From Rhodobacterales bacterium UBA3080 (lineage in GTDB: Bacteria; Pseudomonadota; Alphaproteobacteria; Rhodobacterales; Rhodobacteraceae), in contig DFBM01000104.1 in the NCBI GenBank assembly GCA_002366645.1, positions 1 to 8,784 on the forward strand: a stretch of DNA of 8,784 nucleotides, written 5' to 3'. Position 1 is the first letter of the stretch. Each line of letters opens with the position of its first letter. The position numbers and the translations under genes are program-made. A model generated the notes under the pieces. It ran no database searches and was not told where the DNA came from. It saw nothing but the letters and a program-made list of their open reading frames with translations. This document shows, one piece after another, positions 1 to 6,618 of this stretch.

Positions 1-159
1 TTCCAAGCCGGCAACCATGCGCAGTAAGGTGGATTTCCCGCAACCTGAAGGGCCTACAAATACAATCAGCTCCCCGGTTTCTATGTCGAGGTTGATGTCT
101 TTCAAGACGTTCACTTCGCCATAGGATTTAGCGAGATTAGTCATTTTCAGGTCGGCCAT
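1..159 (-). CDS. aglK: Alpha-glucoside ABC transporter ATP-binding protein AglK (5' part, runs off left edge)
   Basis: This is the N-terminal 53 codons of an ABC ATPase of the sugar-importer (MalK/UgpC/MsmK) type; the rest lies outside the window. The reading starts MADLKMTNLAKSYGEVNVLK and reaches a Walker A loop, GPSGCGKST, at residues 36-44, with K42 and S43 as the nucleotide-binding lysine and serine. The protein would sit on the cytoplasmic face of the AglF/AglG permease pair and power import. The ATG at 159 follows a GGGGGA Shine-Dalgarno and lies 14 nt after the aglA stop, so it is the last visible gene of the operon. The family is certain. The name aglK rests on operon position. Walker B, the signature motif and the C-terminal regulatory domain cannot be seen. 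Confidence 0.93.
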   Translation of the reverse strand, partial: MADLKMTNLAKSYGEVNVLKDINLDIETGELIVFVGPSGCGKSTLLRMVAGLE

Positions 160-173
160 ATTCCATCCCCCTT

Positions 174-1832
174 TTATCCGGTTTTAAGCGCGAGACATAT
201 TTGCCACGATCCAAGATATACGACACCTTCAGACCCGACTGGAGCGCTATTCAGTTCTTGCCCGATCTGTGTCCACTTTCCTTGAGGTAGGCTAACCTGA
301 GTCGGTTCACCACCCAGATTGAAGGCGCAAAACACAACTTCGTTTCCTTCACTTCGCAAAAATTGCAGTGCAGCGCCGTCTGCTGACATCCCGTTCATCG
401 AGCCGCGCATCAATGCCGGATGCGCGTGGCGCAAACTAATTGCTTTTCGATAGTGATGCACAAGTGCTGTCGGGTCAGCCTCGGAAGCGTCCACAGAATG
501 GCGCAGATGTTCGCTTGGCACGGGTAGCCAAGTCTGGTCCGCCGCGGAAAACCCGCCATTGCTATTAGAGCGCGACCAAACCATCGGTGTGCGGCAGCCA
601 TCACGCCCTTTGTACTCGGGCCAGAATTCTATGCCGTACGGGTCCTGTAACTCTTCAAATGAAACATCCGCCTCGGGGAGGCCCAGTTCTTCGCCTTGAT
701 AGATACAGGCCGAACCACGCAGGCACATCATAAGTGTAGTGAATGTCCGCTCCGAGGACGGCGTCAGAGACCAACGGCTGGTATGGCGCTGTACGTCATG
801 GTTTGAATATGCCCAGCAGGCCCACCCGTCCGCGGCGACTTCATCCACTTTGGCAAATACATCTGCAATAAAACTGGCGGACGGCCTTTCGCCCGACAAC
901 AATTCAAACGCATAACACATTTGCATCATATCATCGCCGGCTGTGTACTGGCCCAAAATTTCCAAACCGCGCTGGGCGTCCCCCACTTCGCCTACCGCTG
1001 CTGCGTCGTATGGGTCCATCACTGCACGCAGTTGACGCAGAAAATCCAACGTCTCGGGCTGGTTCTTGGAATAAATGTGTTCCTGATGATTGTACGGGTT
1101 CACGGCCGTCGCAATGGTGCTGTTTCGCCGTTCTGGCGGCAACGCCGGATTGTCGCGCAGCTGTTTGTCCGCAAAATAAAAGTTGATGGTGTCCAGACGG
1201 AACCCGTTCACACCGCGCTCCAGCCAGAAACGCGCTACATCAAGCAGGCTGTTCTGGACTGCGGGTTCATGAAAGTTCAAATCTGGTTGTGAGACTAAAA
1301 AGTTGTGCAGGTAATACTGGCAGCGGCGCGAATCCCAATGCCATGCGGATCCGCCAAAGATCGACAGCCAGTTGTTTGGCGGCGTGCCGTCGGGTTTTGC
1401 ATCTGCCCAGACATACCAATCGGATTTGTCGTTGGTTGCCGATTGACGGCTTTCCTCGAACCAAGGATGTTGATCCGACGTATGGCTAAGCACCAGATCA
1501 ATCAGGATTTTCACGCCTAGTTCCTGCGCCGTCTCGATCAACGCATCGAAGTCGGAAAGCGTTCCGAAAATCGGGTCCACATCGCAAAAATCTGCAACAT
1601 CATAGCCGAAATCTTTCATCGGCGAGGTGAAAAACGGTGAAATCCAGACCGCATCGACGCCGAGTGACGCGATGTAGGGCAGCCTTTGGGTAATTCCTTT
1701 AAGGTCGCCGATGCCGTCGCCGTTACTGTCCTGAAAACTACGCGGATAGATTTGGTAAATAACCGCACCACGCCACCATTCGGAAGTCACGTCCGGTCCG
1801 GTCTTTGGGTAGATTGCCTGTGCTACACTCAT
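174..1832 (-). CDS. aglA: GH13 alpha-glucosidase AglA (oligo-1,6-glucosidase-like subfamily)
   Basis: A 552-residue glycoside hydrolase of family 13, full length for exo-acting alpha-glucosidases, with no signal peptide and so cytoplasmic. All four classical GH13 regions are visible: DLVLSHTSD (112-120), GFRLD with nucleophile D214, VGEVGD with acid/base E282, and NHD with transition-state stabiliser D346. The early block WWRGAVIYQIYPRSF (19-33) and the calcium-site-like DSNGDGIGDL (35-44) are also typical. Region V reads QPDLN (182-186), the oligo-1,6-glucosidase subfamily signature, while the residue after the nucleophile is T215, as I recall for some marine alpha-1,4-active enzymes. Exact linkage preference is therefore open. 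It should hydrolyse an imported alpha-glucoside (sucrose, maltose, trehalose or isomaltose type) to glucose. The start has an AGAGGA Shine-Dalgarno, and the gap to aglG is 15 nt. Alternative: a transglycosylating GH13 such as a trehalulose- or sucrose-active enzyme. Confidence 0.94.
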   Translation of the reverse strand: MSVAQAIYPKTGPDVTSEWWRGAVIYQIYPRSFQDSNGDGIGDLKGITQRLPYIASLGVDAVWISPFFTSPMKDFGYDVADFCDVDPIFGTLSDFDALIETAQELGVKILIDLVLSHTSDQHPWFEESRQSATNDKSDWYVWADAKPDGTPPNNWLSIFGGSAWHWDSRRCQYYLHNFLVSQPDLNFHEPAVQNSLLDVARFWLERGVNGFRLDTINFYFADKQLRDNPALPPERRNSTIATAVNPYNHQEHIYSKNQPETLDFLRQLRAVMDPYDAAAVGEVGDAQRGLEILGQYTAGDDMMQMCYAFELLSGERPSASFIADVFAKVDEVAADGWACWAYSNHDVQRHTSRWSLTPSSERTFTTLMMCLRGSACIYQGEELGLPEADVSFEELQDPYGIEFWPEYKGRDGCRTPMVWSRSNSNGGFSAADQTWLPVPSEHLRHSVDASEADPTALVHHYRKAISLRHAHPALMRGSMNGMSADGAALQFLRSEGNEVVFCAFNLGGEPTQVSLPQGKWTQIGQELNSAPVGSEGVVYLGSWQICLALKTG

Positions 1833-1847
1833 TTAATTTGATCCTCT

Positions 1848-2996
1848 CTACTTGACCGAGCCAGCCAGAAGGCCGCGCACAAGGTATTTCTGCATTGCAA
1901 AGAAGACCGCCAATGGCACGGCAATGGAAACAAACGCCGAGGTTGCCAGAATTTCCCAATTACCACCACGGGTGCCCAGCAATTCAACGATTTGCTTGGT
2001 CATCACTGTCGTTTCGCCGGTCGAGTCGATCAGGAACACCAAGGCTACCAACAAGTCGTTCCATGTCCATAGGAACTGAAATATTGCAAAAGATGCGAGA
2101 GCGGGAAAGCTCAGTGGGAGGATTATCTTAACGAAGATCTGGAAATCCGACGCCCCATCCACTTTGGCGTTCTCGATGATATCACGCGGTAGCCCAACCA
2201 TATAATTTCGCAATAGATAAATCGCCAAAGGCAAGCCGAAACCGGTATGTGCCATCCACGCCCCAAGATACCCTTTGCCTATACCGATCTCGTTGTGGAA
2301 TTTTAGCAGTGGGATTAGCGCCAATTGCAAAGGCACCACAAGCAGACCAACAATAGCGGCGATCAGCAATGCCCGCCCCGGGAATTCCATCCACGCAAGC
2401 GCATATGCGGCGAAGGCGGCAATCACTATCGGGATGATTGTGGCCGGGATTGTCACCGTCAACGTATTGAAAAACGCCTTTGCCATGCCTTCGCGGTTGG
2501 AGGGGTCAAACAGCACGTTATGATAATTGTCCAACGTGAATTCCGGCGGTGTTTTTGCCGTTACAAATATACGTTGGCCGCGCGAACCCTCGAAGGGTTC
2601 AATATTGGTCATCCGATAGTGACCTTCAACCGACACCGTAATGTCACCACCCTTCACCAACTCGCCGGTCTCTCCAACTTTGAAAGCGTCAATCGCTCTC
2701 GAAGATACACCGAAGACCGATATTTCAACGTCTTTTCCCACCTCGAAAAGATCGCCTTCGATCACATAAAGATCGCCCTCCCGAACCTGCAATTCTGGCG
2801 CATCGGCCCGCAGTGTGAGGTTTTGCACCGACGGGAACAGAGCCTTCCACCAACCGCTGGTCGCGATTTGGTCGGATGTTCGGAATGAAGACACCAGCAA
2901 CCCGACCGTCGGAAACAGCCATAGTGCGACCAGCAGAACGACCGATATGTTTACTGCCCATGTAAGGCTGGATTTAGACCCTGCGATACTATCCAT
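1848..2996 (-). CDS. aglG: Alpha-glucoside ABC transporter permease AglG
   Basis: A 382-residue inner-membrane permease of the MalG class. A first membrane segment lies at about residues 13-36. About 130 hydrophilic, beta-rich residues follow (roughly 40-170), and then come the remaining five membrane segments with the permease core. The cytoplasmic EAA loop, which docks the ATPase, is ENAKVDGAS at 275-283 followed by KIILPLSFPAL. The long segment after TM1 should face the periplasm. It makes the protein about 100 residues longer than ordinary MalG-type permeases (about 280), and I know it as a feature of the AglG group. The start is 12 nt after the aglF stop with a GAGGGA Shine-Dalgarno. It would pair with AglF and be driven by AglK. 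The identification is firm because of the flanking genes. Confidence 0.94.
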   Translation of the reverse strand: MDSIAGSKSSLTWAVNISVVLLVALWLFPTVGLLVSSFRTSDQIATSGWWKALFPSVQNLTLRADAPELQVREGDLYVIEGDLFEVGKDVEISVFGVSSRAIDAFKVGETGELVKGGDITVSVEGHYRMTNIEPFEGSRGQRIFVTAKTPPEFTLDNYHNVLFDPSNREGMAKAFFNTLTVTIPATIIPIVIAAFAAYALAWMEFPGRALLIAAIVGLLVVPLQLALIPLLKFHNEIGIGKGYLGAWMAHTGFGLPLAIYLLRNYMVGLPRDIIENAKVDGASDFQIFVKIILPLSFPALASFAIFQFLWTWNDLLVALVFLIDSTGETTVMTKQIVELLGTRGGNWEILATSAFVSIAVPLAVFFAMQKYLVRGLLAGSVK

Positions 2997-3008
2997 CTGC
3001 GTGGTCCC

Positions 3009-4028
3009 TCATTTCATTTCTTTGCGCGCGTTGCGCACATTCCAAATTAATATCGGCGTGACGAGCAGCATGATTACCATCGCGCTTGCCGACCCAACGC
3101 CCCAGTCGTTTGCCCGAAAGAGTTTGTCGAACATGTAATTTGCCAAAACTTGCGTTTCCCACTGGCCGTTGGTCATTGCGAATACGATGTCAAAGACCTT
3201 GAGTACGACAATTGTGATCGTCGTCCAAACCACAAGAATAGTCCCTTGAATTTGGGGAACTTTAATCTTGAAGAATAGTTGAAACGGGTTTGCGCCGTCG
3301 ACAATAGCTGCCTCGATAGTTCCTTCGGGAATGCCGCGAAGGGCTGCTGACAGAATAACCATGGCAAACCCTGTTTGAATCCAAATCAGCACCGCCATCA
3401 GAAAAAAGTTGTTCCAAACCGGAATGGTCAACCAAGCTTTGGGTTCCGTCCCACCGAATGTTAGGTAAAGAGCGTTCAGGACACCGATCTGATCCTGCGT
3501 AACCGGGCGCATATCGTAGACGAGTTTAAATATAACCGCCGCGCCAACAAACGAAATCGCCATTGGCATGAAAATCATCGACTTGGCGACGTTTCCCCAT
3601 TTTATTCGATCGGTAAGCTGCGCGGCCAATAATCCGAAAGCCGTGGAAAAGGCAGGTACCACAAACAGCCACATGATATTATTGCGCATGGCCTCCCAGA
3701 ACTTTGGTTCGTTAAACATCTGGGCGTAATTGTCCACACCGACCCAATTGTAAGTCGTTGACCCATCCGACATGGTGACCCGCTCGGTTAACGAAAGCCG
3801 GAGGGTCTCAACGACCGGATAAGCCAGATACAACCCAAGCGCCAAAAGTGCGGGCAGGACAAACAGCCAAGGACGGATCATATTGGCACGGGTGATGTTA
3901 CGGCCCGCGTTTTGCCCTCGGGCAGGGAAAAGTACTTTGTCTAAAATCTGGTTGGAAAGATAAAAATATGCAACGCAACCGCCAACGCCCAGAATGATTG
4001 TTACTAAACCTTGGAGCGCCGGATGCAT
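3009..4028 (-). CDS. aglF: Alpha-glucoside ABC transporter permease AglF
   Basis: A 339-residue inner-membrane permease of the MalF/UgpA class. An extra N-terminal hydrophobic helix (about residues 6-26) precedes the usual six-segment core, which begins with WLFVLPALLALGLYLAY at about 54-70. The EAA docking loop is EAAIVDGANPFQ at 239-250, followed by KIKVPQI. A periplasmic loop of about 35 residues lies between the first core helix and the next. It forms the heterodimeric channel with AglG. The start at 4028 has a GGGGGA Shine-Dalgarno 6 nt upstream. The 64-nt gap after aglE is the largest in the operon and contains a hairpin. No frameshift or missing core element is visible. Confidence 0.94.
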   Translation of the reverse strand: MHPALQGLVTIILGVGGCVAYFYLSNQILDKVLFPARGQNAGRNITRANMIRPWLFVLPALLALGLYLAYPVVETLRLSLTERVTMSDGSTTYNWVGVDNYAQMFNEPKFWEAMRNNIMWLFVVPAFSTAFGLLAAQLTDRIKWGNVAKSMIFMPMAISFVGAAVIFKLVYDMRPVTQDQIGVLNALYLTFGGTEPKAWLTIPVWNNFFLMAVLIWIQTGFAMVILSAALRGIPEGTIEAAIVDGANPFQLFFKIKVPQIQGTILVVWTTITIVVLKVFDIVFAMTNGQWETQVLANYMFDKLFRANDWGVGSASAMVIMLLVTPILIWNVRNARKEMK

Positions 4029-4047
4029 TGGTATTCCCCCTATTCAA

Positions 4048-4074
4048 AGGAACCCGGTGTGATACCGGATTCCT
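4048..4074 (-). terminator. Intercistronic hairpin between aglE and aglF
   Basis: On the transcribed strand the RNA would read AGGAAUCCGGU, loop AUCAC, ACCGGGUUCCU. That is an 11-bp stem with one G-U pair and a 5-nt loop, 18 nt after the aglE stop and about 20 nt before aglF. Only three U residues follow (then GAAUAGG), so it is unlikely to stop transcription fully. Hairpins in this position are well known after binding-protein genes (for example malE-malF), where they stabilise or partly attenuate the message so that binding protein exceeds permease. The structure is seen directly; the role is inferred. Confidence 0.65.
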
Positions 4075-4092
4075 GATTTTCAAAGCCGCAGC

Positions 4093-5379
4093 TTATTTCA
4101 GTGCATCCCAGGACGACTGGATTTCGTCAGCTACTTCGCTAGCAGGTTTGCCACCAGCGTAGTCGACCATTCCAGTCCAGAACGAACCTGCACCAACACC
4201 ACCCGGCATCAGATCGGATCCGTCGAAACGGAATGTCGTTGCGCCAAGAAGAATATCATTCATCTTACGCAGTGTTGGATCGCTGAACACGTCGCTATTT
4301 ACACCTTTGTGTGGCGTCAGGAAGCCTTTGCGGGCCATCCAGATTTCATGTGCGACCGGCGTTTTCAGATACTCGATCAACGCATGAGCACCCGGACTGT
4401 CGTTCGTGATCCCCCAGACTGTTCCAGCACCCAGAACCGGCGCGCCGAGATCTTTACCGGCGTAGGCTGGGAAGTAGAAGAAGTCTGCGTCTTCACCAAC
4501 GATTGTTCCCTCAGGGAAAAACGCTGGAATGAAGGACGCCTGACGGTGCATGTAGCACTGAGGCGGCGAACTGAACAAACCTTTAGGGCTGTCACGGAAA
4601 TCGGTCGAGGCAACAGCACCCGCACCACCAGAGACATAGGAATTGTTACCCGCAAACGCGCCGAATTCATCGATCGCAGCTACAACACGAGGGTCGTTGA
4701 ACGGAATTTCGTTGCTTACCCACTGGTCGTAAACGTCGGGTGTTTGTGTGCGCAACATCAGGTCTTCGACCCAGTCCGTAGCAGGCCAGCCTGTCGCGCC
4801 ACCTGATCCCAGACCAATACACCAAGGTGTACCGCCATCAGCGACGATCTGGTCGCTAAGCGTCTTGAGGTCTTCCATTGATGTCGGAACTTCATATCCG
4901 GCATCTTCGAAATTTTCCGGGACATACCAAACCAACGATTTCACGTCGATTTTGTAGAAGAAGCCAAACAGGCTGTCGCTACCGTCCGCACCGGCATAGG
5001 TACCTAGGTCAACCCAAGACTGCCCGGCGGCATAGTTTTCGCGAACCCAGTCGCCCGTTCCATCAGCCAGCGGCGTCAAGAAACCGCGTCCAGCCATATC
5101 AGCTGCGAGACCCGGCTGCGGAAAGACAGATACATTTGCGGCGGAACCGGCTTCTGCATCTACAAGAATTTGTTGCTCGAAACTGTCAGAACCAACGTAG
5201 CGAACATCCGCACCTGTTTGGTTCGCGAACTCGGCCAACACGGCCTCGACGTTTTCCTGGTCAGGCCCAAGCCATGGACCAAATACGGTGACCTGCTCGC
5301 CCGACAAGTGGCTGCCAGCCGAAGCCATACCGGACGTTAGGGCTAAAGCAGCCGCGCCGGCGTAGAGTATACGTTTCAT
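4093..5379 (-). CDS. aglE: Periplasmic alpha-glucoside-binding protein AglE
   Basis: A 428-residue extracellular solute-binding protein of family 1 (MalE/UgpB type), the substrate-capturing component of the transporter. It begins with a standard Sec signal peptide: MKRIL, a hydrophobic stretch YAGAAALALTSG, and a likely signal peptidase I site after MASA (residue 21). There is no lipobox cysteine, so it should be free in the periplasm. The mature protein shows the family pattern GEQVTVFGPWLGPDQENVEAVL near its start and WAITND-like WGITNDSPGAHALIEYL towards the C-terminal third. I chose the ATG at 5379 because it has a GGGAGG Shine-Dalgarno 5 nt upstream and gives a perfect signal peptide. 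The frame is open for 76 more codons upstream, but those codons cross the operator and promoter region. It is the first gene of the leftward operon and is likely repressed through the palindrome at 5428-5439. Confidence 0.95.
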   Translation of the reverse strand: MKRILYAGAAALALTSGMASAGSHLSGEQVTVFGPWLGPDQENVEAVLAEFANQTGADVRYVGSDSFEQQILVDAEAGSAANVSVFPQPGLAADMAGRGFLTPLADGTGDWVRENYAAGQSWVDLGTYAGADGSDSLFGFFYKIDVKSLVWYVPENFEDAGYEVPTSMEDLKTLSDQIVADGGTPWCIGLGSGGATGWPATDWVEDLMLRTQTPDVYDQWVSNEIPFNDPRVVAAIDEFGAFAGNNSYVSGGAGAVASTDFRDSPKGLFSSPPQCYMHRQASFIPAFFPEGTIVGEDADFFYFPAYAGKDLGAPVLGAGTVWGITNDSPGAHALIEYLKTPVAHEIWMARKGFLTPHKGVNSDVFSDPTLRKMNDILLGATTFRFDGSDLMPGGVGAGSFWTGMVDYAGGKPASEVADEIQSSWDALK

Positions 5380-5427
5380 AATTTCCTCCCAGAGCATTAT
5401 GTTTCCAAGCGAGTTCGGAATCATTTC

Positions 5428-5439
5428 CAAAGCGCTTTG
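5428..5439. promoter_or_regulatory. LacI-type operator O1, in front of aglE
   Basis: A perfect 12-bp palindrome, CAAAGCGCTTTG, centred on the CG step usual for LacI-family operators. It lies 49 bp upstream of the aglE start. If the TTGACA box at 5472-5477 is the -35 element, the palindrome falls just after the expected transcription start, where a bound repressor would block initiation or escape. It shares the core AAAGCGCTTT with the second site at 5571-5580, and a LacI-family gene lies next door. Binding by that regulator is an inference. Confidence 0.8.
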
Positions 5440-5471
5440 AGTAACCAAAGCCTCAGATATTTCAAACCATC

Positions 5472-5477
5472 TGTCAA
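5472..5477 (-). promoter_or_regulatory. Candidate -35 box of the aglEFGAK promoter
   Basis: On the minus strand this reads TTGACA, a full match to the sigma-70 -35 consensus, 93 bp upstream of the aglE start. At 16-18 nt spacing the -10 region (near 5449-5455) is poor (GAGGCT or similar), so the promoter is either weak, helped by an activator, or somewhere else. The placement relative to operator O1 mirrors that of the regulator promoter and its operator, which is the main support. Confidence 0.35.
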
Positions 5478-5527
5478 TAAATGATTCCAATTCGCCAATA
5501 TATTCGCAAAGAGCTAGAAACTCTCCT

Positions 5528-5556
5528 TTGACGTTTAGCGAATAAACCCTTACAAA
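5528..5556 (+). promoter_or_regulatory. Promoter of the regulator-GH1 transcript
   Basis: TTGACG (5528-5533, five of six consensus bases) and TACAAA (5551-5556, four of six) are separated by exactly 17 nt. The expected transcription start is near 5563, which gives a 5' leader of roughly 23 nt. Operator O2 then occupies about +9 to +18, so the regulator probably represses its own transcript. Prediction is from consensus only. Confidence 0.55.
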
Positions 5557-5570
5557 TATCGGAACTTTTG

Positions 5571-5580
5571 AAAGCGCTTT
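5571..5580. promoter_or_regulatory. LacI-type operator O2, overlapping the regulator leader
   Basis: A perfect 10-bp palindrome AAAGCGCTTT, extended on the right as GCTTTGA like operator O1. It ends only 5 bp before the ATG of the LacI-family regulator, downstream of the predicted start of transcription. The centres of the two operators are 142 bp apart, which would allow a DNA loop between them. Autoregulation and looping are inferences. Confidence 0.78.
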
Positions 5581-5585
5581 GACAC

Positions 5586-6617
5586 ATGAATCTAAAAAAA
5601 CTCTCAACTTTGCTGGGCCTGTCGCAAACGACCGTCAGTCGTGCGTTAAACGACTACCCAGAGGTAAGCGAGGCAACCCGAAAGCGCGTGAAAGACGCCG
5701 CTCGGGCCTATAACTATTCTGCCAATACCCGTGCAAAAGGGCTGGCCACGGGGCGATCCATGGCAATTGGCCATGTCATTCCCATTTCCACCCAACACGA
5801 GATGGTCAACCCGGTTTTCGCGGATTTCATAGCAGGCGCTGGCGAAATATATTCCCGCAATGATCATGATATGCTTTTGTCCGTCGTTGCCGATATTGAC
5901 GAGGAGCGTATCTATCGCGAACTCGCGGCCAAGGCTTCAGTCGATGGCGTTATCATTCACGGTCCCCGCGCGAACGACCCGCGTATCAAACTGCTTCAAG
6001 AACTAGGCCTCCCGTTTGTCGTGCATGGACGCACCAGTGACGAGGTCGCCGATTATAGCTGGGTTGACGTAAATAACCGCCGCTCGTTTCAACGGGCGAC
6101 AGAATTCTTGCTGGATTTAGGCCATCGCCGGATTGCCCTGATCAACGGGCTTGAGTTGATGGACTTTGCCCAAAGGCGGAAGGACGGCTTTCTGGCCGCC
6201 CACGCCAACCGCGATCTGGCGGCCGACCCCGCGCTGATGGTTTCCGAAGAAATGACCGAAGATTTTGGCTATCGCAGCGCCAGCGAAATGCTCAGGCGCG
6301 CCCTGCCCCCAACGGCCTTTCTTGTGTCCTCGATGATCGCGGCGATCGGTGTGCGCCGCGCGATCGGCGATGCCGGCAAAAAGATGGGTCGCGATGTTTC
6401 GGTCATCATTCACGACGATGAATTGTCCTATCTGCCAAATGGCGTCGAAATCCCGATTTTTACCGCTGCAAAGTCGTCGGTTCGCCTAGCAGGCCAACTC
6501 TGTGCAAAAATGTTGCTAGATATAATCGCGTCAGGCGACAGGACCCCGCACAATAAGCTACTCGAAACCGAGCTGACACTTGGTGACAGCACCGGTCCCG
6601 CACCAGAAGGAGGCTGA
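5586..6617 (+). CDS. aglR: LacI-family transcriptional repressor, AglR-like
   Basis: A 343-residue LacI/GalR regulator of normal length. The N-terminal helix-turn-helix covers about residues 2-24, with LSQTTVSRALND as turn and recognition helix. Q14 and T15 align with the operator-reading Y17 and Q18 of LacI. The hinge helix (about 48-57, NTRAKGLATG) carries the leucine (L53) expected to insert into the central CG of the operator. A sugar-sensing periplasmic-binding-protein-like domain fills about 60-340. It is divergent from the agl operon and immediately precedes the GH1 gene, so it should repress both in the absence of an alpha-glucoside or derived inducer. The start is fixed by the minimal LacI N-terminus, yet no Shine-Dalgarno precedes it, because the operator occupies that place. 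The name aglR is based on context and family resemblance. Confidence 0.9.
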   Translation: MNLKKLSTLLGLSQTTVSRALNDYPEVSEATRKRVKDAARAYNYSANTRAKGLATGRSMAIGHVIPISTQHEMVNPVFADFIAGAGEIYSRNDHDMLLSVVADIDEERIYRELAAKASVDGVIIHGPRANDPRIKLLQELGLPFVVHGRTSDEVADYSWVDVNNRRSFQRATEFLLDLGHRRIALINGLELMDFAQRRKDGFLAAHANRDLAADPALMVSEEMTEDFGYRSASEMLRRALPPTAFLVSSMIAAIGVRRAIGDAGKKMGRDVSVIIHDDELSYLPNGVEIPIFTAAKSSVRLAGQLCAKMLLDIIASGDRTPHNKLLETELTLGDSTGPAPEGG

Positions 6618-6618
6618 C

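Noticed and set aside
2325..2888. A 187-codon plus-strand open frame across aglG.
   Set aside because: It lies wholly antisense to a well-supported permease gene; its composition (many R, H, C) is that of a shadow frame and no start signal is visible.
4309..4806. A 165-codon plus-strand open frame across aglE, and a similar one at 921-1292 across aglA.
   Set aside because: Both are antisense to full-length conserved genes, rich in R, C and T as shadow frames are, and show no recognisable domain.
5380..5607. An in-frame 76-codon N-terminal extension of aglE starting at 5607.
   Set aside because: It would overlap the regulator start and both operators, and it would bury a perfect signal peptide and the GGGAGG ribosome site at the 5379 start. 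The open frame here is fortuitous.
6580..6618. An upstream ATG for the GH1 gene at 6580.
   Set aside because: The added 13 residues are read from inside the regulator gene and do not resemble a GH1 N-terminus; AGGAGG clearly serves the ATG at 6619.
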